A DNA stretch of 27,302 bases from CAYVZU01 sp964455935 (lineage in GTDB: Bacteria > Fibrobacterota > CAYVZU01), in assembly GCA_964455935.1 (NCBI GenBank), contig CAYVZU010000047.1:1-27302 (forward strand), given 5' to 3'. Numbering within the stretch: position 1 is the stretch's first letter; each line of letters opens with the position of its first letter. A program made the position numbers and the translations under genes. Below are positions 7,511-13,847 of this stretch, piece after piece. The notes under the pieces were generated by a model that was not told where the DNA came from, searched no databases, and saw only the letters and a program-made list of their open reading frames with translations.

Positions 7511-7990
7511 ATGCACAGATTAACTCGAAACGCCGCATTTGCGCTGGTACTCTTTGCGGCTCTGGCCTTGTTGGGGTTCGGGTGTTCCAAGGAGGCCCGG
7601 TATAACGGTGATGGCGATGGCTACGACGGCGAAATGGATACGACCCGGAGCACGTGGCCGCCGGACACAGGCCGGGACAATGCCATGTCCGATACCATGG
7701 ACGGCGTCACGGAGAACGGCTCCACCATCGAAATCATAATTCAGGACGATCAATACGGGCCAATGGAACAATCCGTCATGGTCGGCACGACCGTAACCTG
7801 GGTGAACCGCGACCTGTATCCGCACACGGTGACGGCCGGCAAACCCGGAAAGCCGAGTGGCGCGTTCGATAGCGGCAATATGCAAAAGGACATGACCTAC
7901 AGTTACACCTTCGATTCGGTTGGAACGTACGAGTATTACTGCAAAATCCATCCAACCATGCGGGGGAAGGTCATCGTCGAAGAGAAGTAG
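7511..7990 (+). CDS. Cupredoxin (plastocyanin-like) lipoprotein
   Basis: A 159-residue protein from the ATG at 7511, chosen because a strong AAAGGAGG SD precedes it. The hydrophobic leader ALVLFAALALLGFGC ends at Cys25, a probable lipidation site with an imperfect lipobox. Residues 30-70 are an Asp/Gly-rich spacer (DGDGYDGEMD). The cupredoxin fold spans ~72-159, with the type 1 copper ligands His105 (YPHTV), Cys144, His147 and Met150 (YYCKIHPTM). This is the plastocyanin/amicyanin pattern. It should be a membrane-anchored electron carrier on the periplasmic side. No redox partner gene is adjacent. Confidence 0.92.
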   Translation: MHRLTRNAAFALVLFAALALLGFGCSKEARYNGDGDGYDGEMDTTRSTWPPDTGRDNAMSDTMDGVTENGSTIEIIIQDDQYGPMEQSVMVGTTVTWVNRDLYPHTVTAGKPGKPSGAFDSGNMQKDMTYSYTFDSVGTYEYYCKIHPTMRGKVIVEEK

Positions 7991-8033
7991 CTGTTCAAGG
8001 TTGCCGTGACAGCGGCCATTGCCCATTTTGTTG

Positions 8034-8115
8034 CGCGGCAGGGACGCCAAAGGCTGCCCTGCCGCGTCCGCCTGCCCGGAGTCTCCCACCTGCTATATTA
8101 CTGATGGCGGACGCG
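8034..8115 (+). promoter_or_regulatory. Two overlapping, mutually exclusive hairpins
   Basis: Hairpin A pairs CGCGGCAGGG (8034-8043) with CCCTGCCGCG (8057-8066), with an inner GCC/GGC stem around an AAA loop. Hairpin B pairs CGCGTCCGCC (8063-8072) with GGCGGACGCG (8106-8115). They share 8063-8066, so both cannot form fully together. They lie in the 174-bp gap between the cupredoxin and DUF3108-like genes. Hairpin A could mark the end of the cupredoxin transcript, but no U-run follows. Confidence 0.4.
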
Positions 8116-8164
8116 CATTCCACCTGGGGCCGTTCCGGTCCCTAACACCGAGGAGTCGTGGACC

Positions 8165-8869
8165 ATGTTTCGCGGAAAATTTCCCATTCTAATTCCAATT
8201 CTCCTCGGGCTGGGGAGCGGTCACGCTTCGGTCCGCAGTGGAGAGGTTTTCACATATTTGCGTAAACCGGTGCGCCAGGGAGTTGAGGAAGCCCGTTTTC
8301 AAATGGTTTTTTCGGTGCAAAAAGACAGTGGCCAGACCCTGTTGGAATACCGCAATGAGCACCCCGACGGCAAATGGCTGGTGCGGACTCTTGAGGATGG
8401 AACTCCGCTGCAGGTCGATATGTCGCGCGGAGAAGACAATCTCTCGATTCATTTCGCGCAGGACGGTTTGATCAATCTGAAAGGGAAATGGAATGGAAGG
8501 GAAACCCTCCAGCAAGTCAGGCACGACCCCAAGGCAACCGTGGAGAACCTGATGCTCCTTCGGACTCTGCCGTTTCAAAACGGAAGCAAGCACAAATTCC
8601 AGCTCTTCAGGCCCGACAAGCTCCCCAAGCTGGTTCCCTATCAAATGTATTACAAGGTGATGGGGGAGAAGACCGTGACCGTGAGAGCAGGCACGTTCCG
8701 GTGCAAGGAAATACTGCTTACCTGTGACAACTTTTTATACCGCCGTCTCTATCACTCCTACTTTTACGTCTCGGACGATGCGAACCGCTACTTCGTCAAA
8801 GAGGTCAACCCAAGCCGCGGCTTCGAGGTCGAATTGGAGTCCGTGAGTCTCGAAAAGAGCGAAAAATAG
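8165..8869 (+). CDS. Exported DUF3108-like protein
   Basis: A 234-residue protein with an N-terminal signal peptide (FPILIPILLGLGSGHAS, cleavage around residue 22). The rest alternates beta strands. It carries the block VTVRAGTFRCKE (~171-182) and YFYVSDDANRYFVKEV near the C-terminus, which resemble the DUF3108 family of periplasmic proteins of unknown role. The ATG at 8165 has AGGAG at 8151-8155. Its assignment rests on pattern only and no partner or substrate can be named. The only neighbour on the same strand is the cupredoxin gene, from which it is separated by structured DNA. Confidence 0.7.
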   Translation: MFRGKFPILIPILLGLGSGHASVRSGEVFTYLRKPVRQGVEEARFQMVFSVQKDSGQTLLEYRNEHPDGKWLVRTLEDGTPLQVDMSRGEDNLSIHFAQDGLINLKGKWNGRETLQQVRHDPKATVENLMLLRTLPFQNGSKHKFQLFRPDKLPKLVPYQMYYKVMGEKTVTVRAGTFRCKEILLTCDNFLYRRLYHSYFYVSDDANRYFVKEVNPSRGFEVELESVSLEKSEK

Positions 8870-8888
8870 CCCGGAAGACCGTGGCGGA

Positions 8889-9498
8889 TCAGTCACCCAG
8901 GAGCTTGGGAAGATGCTCCGCCAGAATCGCGGCGACCTTGCGGCAGCCCGCTTCGTTGAAGTGCATGTCATCGTAGAAAACGGTTGTATCCTTTGGGCAG
9001 CATTGCGGCGAGGTCAAGCGAAGGGATCTTGTTTTCTCTGCAGAATTGCAGTAATTCGGCGTTGTACCGGTTCAGCCCAATCTCCAGGGCGCTTGCGGAA
9101 TAGTAGGGCAGACCTGGCTGGAGTCGCGCATCCCCCGCGGCCCCCGCCCAAAGCAGATCCAGGCAAGCCTTGGGCAGATCTCCCCGCCAGATCGAGGGCT
9201 GTGTCATGAATATTAAGCGGACATTTCGGCGGGCGGCCCCGAATTCATTTCCGCGAATTCCCATGGAGTTTGTTGTGAAACGATGCGTTCCGGTCACACC
9301 CGGCATAAGGCCCGGGGCCGGGCGAAACACGCTTTGCCTGTGCGGAGGCCAGACGCAGTCGAGGTCAAGGGGGCGCATGAAACGAAGTCCGATCTCCGCC
9401 AAGACCAGTGTTAGAACCAAGGCGATGCCGGAGACAAAAAGGTTTCGCAGGAAATTGGCTCCGGCGAAGCTTGGCACGCGGTTTGTGTCATTCACCAT
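8889..9498 (-). pseudogene. SGNH/GDSL-hydrolase pseudogene (internal deletion + frameshift)
   Basis: From an ATG at 9498 the N-terminus is membrane-anchored (NLFVSGIALVLTLVLAEIGLRFM) and continues with HRFTTNSMGIRGNEF. This is the usual lead-in to the GDS block of membrane-bound SGNH hydrolases. That block is absent: the sequence jumps near 9235 to RRNVRLIFMTQPS, a late part of the family, so the catalytic Ser region has been deleted in frame. At about 8990 an extra base shifts the frame; the product would stop at 8968, while the other frame continues as DTTVFYDDMHFNEAGCRKVA, containing the catalytic Asp/His block, to a TGA at 8889. Two independent lesions make this a decayed gene. It is divergent from the archaemetzincin-like gene. 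Confidence 0.85.
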
Positions 9499-9537
9499 AG
9501 GATTTCTAAGCTTAACTGTATTATTGGAGGATTTCAA

Positions 9538-10110
9538 GTGCTCCGTTCAATTGTGCTTGTCGAAATTGGGATTGTTCCCGCGCAAGTGATCGAATGGCTG
9601 GGCGGGCAGCTGCAAACCCAACTGGGCTTGTCGATCAGCACGAGCACGCCGGTTTCGGTGCCGTTCGACGCTTTTGACCACAACAGGTCTCAATACCGGG
9701 GCGAGGCCGTTTTGGATCTGCTGCGAAACCACCCGGAGTGCGGCGAAAAGACCATCCTGGGCGTAATTGATGCCGACTGCTATGGTCGAGAGCAACCGTT
9801 CGCCCTTGGCCAGGCAGCCCACGGCGAACTTGCCGGATATGTTGCCATTTATCGTTTTAAATCCTCCCTCTACGGTCTTCCCGAGGACATGGCCTTGCTG
9901 CGAAATCGAATTTTAAAACAAGCGATCCATGTCATGGGGCTGGCGTGGGGGCTGCCATGTTGCCCTCGCCAGAGATGTGTCATGTATGCATCCAAAAGCA
10001 TAATCGAGACGGACCTGAAGACATCCGGCTTTTGCGCTCAGTGCAGACGAATGCTGAGCGCTTTGCCTGCCCGGCCGCAAATGCGACTGACAGAATCCTC
10101 CGCCGCCTGA
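9538..10110 (+). CDS. Archaemetzincin-family protein with a degenerate catalytic site
   Basis: A 190-residue protein starting at GTG 9538, with GGAGG at 9526-9530. Archaemetzincins (M54) carry HExxHxxGxxHC-x4-CxM followed by CxxC. Here the segment at 131-142 reads HVMGLAWGLPCC. Only the first His remains; the catalytic Glu is Val132, and the second and third zinc His are Leu135 and Cys141. The structural zinc cysteines Cys142, Cys147, Cys166 and Cys169, and Met149, are kept. The supporting blocks NRSQYRGEAVLDLL, LGVIDADCY and FALGQA are also well kept. The gene is open and well started, so it looks like a pseudoenzyme rather than random decay. It is cytoplasmic (no leader). Its product is unlikely to be a conventional metallopeptidase. 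Confidence 0.85.
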   Translation: MLRSIVLVEIGIVPAQVIEWLGGQLQTQLGLSISTSTPVSVPFDAFDHNRSQYRGEAVLDLLRNHPECGEKTILGVIDADCYGREQPFALGQAAHGELAGYVAIYRFKSSLYGLPEDMALLRNRILKQAIHVMGLAWGLPCCPRQRCVMYASKSIIETDLKTSGFCAQCRRMLSALPARPQMRLTESSAA

Positions 10111-10263
10111 TGCCCGAATTCCTTGGCTGGGTTGTCCTTGAGCTTGCTTTGGCCGGCGCGGCTTAATCTTTTATGCCTCTTTTCCCCGTTTAACCTTTGC
10201 ACGGCCAAGTTGGAAGACGGCCGTCCTCAAATTGACGCTGGCGAAATTCTATTTTCACAGTTC

Positions 10264-11352
10264 ATGAATTCACGAACGCCACTGACTGACTTTCGAACAC
10301 AGCTAAACAGAGCCACATTTCGCTTTTTCCGCGACGCGCTGATTTTGTCAATGCGCCGACCCCGGTATCTGGCCACGGCGCTTGGTTGTGCCTGGGGCCA
10401 GGTTCTGGCGGCCCGCAGGAGGGGGCGCTGGCACCGCAAAGGGCTCCACATTCCACCCATGCTGATCCTGAGCATCACGGGCAACTGCAATCTTCGTTGC
10501 GCCGGCTGCTATTCGCACAAACTCGGCTTTTCCAAGGGAAAAGAACTGGATTGCGCAAGCCTGGTTCGAATTCTGGGCGAGGCTGCTCAGCTGGGGATTG
10601 GCACCGTTCTGATTGCGGGCGGAGAGCCGCTGATTCGCGCGGTGGATGTTTGGACTCTTGCGGGCTTGTTTCCGCGAACCCTGTTCGCGGTTTTTACAAA
10701 TGGGCTCCTGTTGAACGCGGAAGCCGCAAAGAGAATTCGTGGTTGCGGCAACATTGTGCCTGTCGTCAGCCTTGAGGGAGGTCACGACGAAACGGACCGG
10801 CGCCGCGGCCCGGGCGTTTTTGGACGAATTGCGGGGGCGCTCGATACGCTCCGCTCAGAAGGGATTTTCTACGGGCTCTCAATTACGGTCACAAAATCCA
10901 ATTTCCCCGCAATCTTCTCGCCGGGCTTTCTGGATAGCCTGGCCAACCGCGGGTGCGGCCTGCTGTTTTTTGTGGAATACGTTCCCGTCGAAGAGGGCAG
11001 CGAGGGCGAGACCCTGGATGAAACGGCACGCGCTGACCTGGTGGCCCGCGTGGCCGAGTTCCGCCGCAGAAAAGGCGTCCTTTGCGTTGCGTTCCCCGGT
11101 GAGGAAGAGCAGTTCGGCGGATGCCTGGCCGCGGGCCGCGGGTTCGTTCACATCAGTCCCTCGGGTCTGCTCGAACCTTGCCCCTTTGCGCCGTACTCCG
11201 ACGCCAACTTGAATTCGTTGGCGCTTGTTGACGGCCTCAAATCACCGCTTCTTGCCGCCATTCGCGCCAACCATGCGCAGTTGCAGGAGACCCGCGGCGG
11301 CTGTGCCCTGTGGAACCAGCGCGAGTGGGTTTCCTCTCTTACCAAATCCTGA
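10264..11352 (+). CDS. Radical SAM protein with SPASM-like C-terminus
   Basis: A 362-residue protein. The frame is open from 10123, but homology-like sequence starts around the ATG at 10264; no clear SD is visible. The radical SAM cluster motif is CNLRCAGC (Cys75, Cys79, Cys82), preceded by IPPMLILSITGN. A GGEPL motif and FTNGLLL follow, as in the family. C-terminal Cys287, Cys306 and Cys347 (GGCLAAGRG, LEPCPF, GGCALW) suggest an auxiliary Fe-S cluster of the SPASM or twitch type. An N-terminal basic, helical extension (~1-60) precedes the barrel. Members modify peptides, proteins or small molecules; the substrate is unknown and no convincing precursor peptide gene was seen nearby. It lies 88 bp before the ExbB gene on the same strand. 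Confidence 0.88.
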   Translation: MNSRTPLTDFRTQLNRATFRFFRDALILSMRRPRYLATALGCAWGQVLAARRRGRWHRKGLHIPPMLILSITGNCNLRCAGCYSHKLGFSKGKELDCASLVRILGEAAQLGIGTVLIAGGEPLIRAVDVWTLAGLFPRTLFAVFTNGLLLNAEAAKRIRGCGNIVPVVSLEGGHDETDRRRGPGVFGRIAGALDTLRSEGIFYGLSITVTKSNFPAIFSPGFLDSLANRGCGLLFFVEYVPVEEGSEGETLDETARADLVARVAEFRRRKGVLCVAFPGEEEQFGGCLAAGRGFVHISPSGLLEPCPFAPYSDANLNSLALVDGLKSPLLAAIRANHAQLQETRGGCALWNQREWVSSLTKS

Positions 11353-11440
11353 CAAACGGTCGTTCTTCCGCCCGAAAATCATTGCGTATCCATGGTGCAA
11401 AGTCTGATTTTTTTTGTCTCAGATTACTACCGGAGGGATT

Positions 11441-12070
11441 ATGATTGGTGCAATGGCCAAGTTTTTCGTTCAAGGCGGCAATTTTATGTGGGTCATTCTA
11501 ATCGTGTTCGCGGCGGCCTTGGCCGTTGTTCTTGAGCGGCTCTTTTTCTATGTCGTCGTTTGCCGCGACAATGCGCGGCGAATTGCGGCGGAACTGGCCC
11601 GGTCTCTGGAAAAAAACGATCTGGACGGGGCCCGAAAAGCGTGCGCAGGGAAGTCTCCGGTTCATATCCTTCTCAGCGCCGTCCTCAAACTCTATGAGGC
11701 GGGTCTCAACCACAAAGAAATCCGTCAAGGCGTCGAAGAAGCCGCGATTCAGGAAATGCCGCGCTATGCCGAGCGGCTGAACTATCTGTCGCTTTTCGCC
11801 AACATTGCCACATTGCTGGGATTGATGGGGACGATTTTTGGGCTGATCATGTCCTTTGGTTCAATCAGTACGGCCGAGGCCGCGCAGAAGGCAACCCTAT
11901 TGGCAACCGGTATTTCCGTTGCCATGAACACGACCGCCTTCGGCCTGATCGTGGCCGTGCCGTGCATGATTGCCCACACCATGCTGGGGAACAAACAGGC
12001 CGCCCTGTCCACCGATCTCGATGAAGCCCTGGTGAAGGTGCTGCATTTTATGGAGAAGAAGCGTCCATGA
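11441..12070 (+). CDS. exbB: MotA/TolQ/ExbB proton-channel family protein
   Basis: A 209-residue inner-membrane protein from ATG 11441, with GGAGG at 11432-11436. It has three membrane segments: ~15-40 (FMWVILIVFAAALAVV), ~112-138 (LFANIATLLGLMGTIFGLIMSF) and ~150-178 (TGISVAMNTTAFGLIVAVPCMI). The GLMGTIFGLI and NTTAFGL patterns are typical of ExbB/TolQ. With ExbD it forms the proton channel that energises TonB. It overlaps the first ExbD gene by ATGA (12067-12070), so translation is coupled. ExbB rather than TolQ is chosen because TonB and a TonB-dependent receptor follow directly. Confidence 0.9.
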   Translation: MIGAMAKFFVQGGNFMWVILIVFAAALAVVLERLFFYVVVCRDNARRIAAELARSLEKNDLDGARKACAGKSPVHILLSAVLKLYEAGLNHKEIRQGVEEAAIQEMPRYAERLNYLSLFANIATLLGLMGTIFGLIMSFGSISTAEAAQKATLLATGISVAMNTTAFGLIVAVPCMIAHTMLGNKQAALSTDLDEALVKVLHFMEKKRP

Positions 12071-12546
12071 GCTTTCTGGCCGATTTGGACCGGCAGCGGC
12101 CGTCAAAAGCCGTTGAGGAAACCGAACTCAATATTGTGCCGGTCATGAACACCTTTCTCATATTGATTCCCTTTCTGGTCAGTATGGCCGTTTTCGCCCA
12201 TGTGGCAATCATACCGGTCAATCTTCCGCCCGATGCCGGAATGGGAAAGGGCGCTGGGAAGAAGGACCTTAAGTTGACCGTGGCTGTGGCCCGCGACGGT
12301 TTTCGTCTGGCTTTGGGAGAGGAACTGCTCGACAGCCTGGGCCTGAAAGGGGAGACGTTCGACTACGAAGGCCTGCGCGCGTCTCTTGCCAGGATTCGGC
12401 CAAACCTGCAGCAGCAGGATCAGGCCATTGTGGCTGTCAGCGACGGAATTGTCTTTGACCAGGTTGTTCAGATCATGGATGCGGCAAGGGAAGGCGGATT
12501 TCCCAAAATCGGGCTGAGCGGCTCGGCGGAAGACAAGACACCCTAG
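12067..12546 (+). CDS. exbD: ExbD/TolR family protein 1 (Asn in place of the channel Asp)
   Basis: A 159-residue protein with one N-terminal membrane helix (NIVPVMNTFLILIPFLVSM) and a periplasmic domain ending in VVQIMDAAREGGFPKIGLS, the usual ExbD/TolR end. The membrane Asp required for proton conduction in ExbD and TolR is replaced by Asn28 in VMNTF. The following gene is a second ExbD that keeps the Asp, so the two may form a mixed dimer inside the ExbB pentamer in which only one subunit carries the proton. Starts within the ATGA overlap with exbB. Confidence 0.88.
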   Translation: MSFLADLDRQRPSKAVEETELNIVPVMNTFLILIPFLVSMAVFAHVAIIPVNLPPDAGMGKGAGKKDLKLTVAVARDGFRLALGEELLDSLGLKGETFDYEGLRASLARIRPNLQQQDQAIVAVSDGIVFDQVVQIMDAAREGGFPKIGLSGSAEDKTP

Positions 12547-12554
12547 ACCAACCC

Positions 12555-13040
12555 GTGGAAAAAATACCTCGAAGCTCGTGGGTTCCCAGGACAAACCGCG
12601 GCGGCAAGCCGATCATGCCGCAACTCACGTCACTCATCGATATGATGACCATCCTTCTTGTGTTCCTGCTCAAATCATTTTCGGCCGAAGGGAACCTGAT
12701 CACGCCTTCGTCGGACCTTGCGCTCCCCGTGTCTACCTCGGCCAAGATGCCGGCTCCTGCTTTGATGATCGAAGTCACTCGGGGCAATATCCTGGTCGAT
12801 GGCCATGTTGTGGCCAGTATGGAAGACGTGAGGCGAACAAAGGGCCTGATCGTGGCACCGCTGTATGGCTGGCTGCAGCGGCTGGCCTCGGCCATGGGCG
12901 GGGAGGGCAAGGCGCGCGAGGTCATGATCCAGTGCGATAAAGACTGCGATTTTCGATATATGAAGCGGGTTATGGCAACCTGCGCCAAAGCCTCGTTTTC
13001 CGATTTCAGCCTGTTAGTTCTTCGCCCCGGACAGATATGA
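12555..13040 (+). CDS. exbD: ExbD/TolR family protein 2 (Asp kept)
   Basis: A 161-residue protein from a GTG at 12555, 8 bp after the first ExbD gene. Its N-terminal GGKPIMPQLTSLIDMMTILL places Asp29 in the position expected of the proton-carrying ExbD/TolR aspartate. The membrane helix runs to VFLLKSF and a periplasmic domain follows. This domain differs from that of its neighbour and contains Cys residues (QCDKDC, ATCAK) that could form disulphides. It overlaps the TonB gene by ATGA (13037-13040). No good SD is seen before the GTG, consistent with translational coupling. Confidence 0.85.
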   Translation: MEKIPRSSWVPRTNRGGKPIMPQLTSLIDMMTILLVFLLKSFSAEGNLITPSSDLALPVSTSAKMPAPALMIEVTRGNILVDGHVVASMEDVRRTKGLIVAPLYGWLQRLASAMGGEGKAREVMIQCDKDCDFRYMKRVMATCAKASFSDFSLLVLRPGQI

Positions 13041-13783
13041 ACGGCCCCCCAAAAGAGCTCTCCCTTCTTTTTGACCTGTCGTCGGCATCCCTCCGGCGCA
13101 GATCGGATCGTGTCTTTTTTGGTGTTCTCTCCATCTCCATTGTATCCTTTTGCTTCGCGGCCCGGTGGCTCTCGACGATTCCCTGGCCGTCCGGGATCCC
13201 TGCCCGAATCTCCGAGAAGATTAAAGTGGATTTTCTGGTCCAGGAGAAACGGCAACCACCGAAAAAGAAATCTCTGCCGCCCAAGCAAAAGCCGATTGAC
13301 CTTACAAAACAGGCCAAGCCGGTCATTCAGCAAGCGGGCTCGGTGCGAAAGATTTACGGCGTCCGCCGTGTTTTTTCCGTGGGGTTGGGCACCGGCGAAG
13401 GCGGAAGCCAATCAATTGTTTCCAAGCTTGGCAACACGCTCGACCAAGATCCGGACTCGCTGACGGCGACCGAGCGCGATCTCAAGGGCAAGCTTGTCTC
13501 GGTGACCGCAATCACAAAAATGCCCCAGGTCAAAGTCGCCGCCAAACCCGTTTATACCGAGGCGATGAGAAAGAACAAAGTTGAAGGAACCATCTCAGCC
13601 GAATTGCTGATTGATGTCGACGGCGCGGTTAGGGAAGTGCGTGTTCTAAATGATCTTGGCTACGGCACAAAAGAATCAACCGAGGCTGCCTGCAAAAAAT
13701 TAATTTTTACGCCGGCCATGCAGGGGGATTTGCCGGTGGCCGTGCGGATCACAATGAAGTTCAAATTCGTGCTGCAAACCTAA
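13037..13783 (+). CDS. tonB: TonB family energy transducer
   Basis: A 248-residue protein with the classic TonB layout. A membrane anchor sits at ~26-47 (VFFGVLSISIVSFCFAARWL). A Pro/Lys-rich spacer follows at ~67-95 (RQPPKKKSLPPKQKPIDLT). The C-terminal TonB domain is at ~165-248 (PVYTEAMRKNKVEGTISAEL, LLIDVDGAVREVRVL, FTPAMQGDLPVAVRITMKFKF). It transmits proton-motive force from ExbB/ExbD to outer-membrane receptors. The start overlaps the second ExbD gene, so it is part of the same operon. Confidence 0.93.
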   Translation: MNGPPKELSLLFDLSSASLRRRSDRVFFGVLSISIVSFCFAARWLSTIPWPSGIPARISEKIKVDFLVQEKRQPPKKKSLPPKQKPIDLTKQAKPVIQQAGSVRKIYGVRRVFSVGLGTGEGGSQSIVSKLGNTLDQDPDSLTATERDLKGKLVSVTAITKMPQVKVAAKPVYTEAMRKNKVEGTISAELLIDVDGAVREVRVLNDLGYGTKESTEAACKKLIFTPAMQGDLPVAVRITMKFKFVLQT

Positions 13784-13847
13784 TCGGTCGTGGATTGTGA
13801 GTCGTAAGTAGCGAGACCGAGGACAGACGAAGAGGGTCGGAACCAAA

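Noticed and set aside
10111..10263. Possible RiPP precursor peptide before the radical SAM gene
   Set aside because: The only open stretch is an in-frame upstream extension of the radical SAM gene itself; no SD-led small ORF with a core-peptide look was found.
12473..13411. 312-codon minus-strand frame opposite exbD and tonB
   Set aside because: A shadow of two well-supported plus-strand genes, with no motif of its own.
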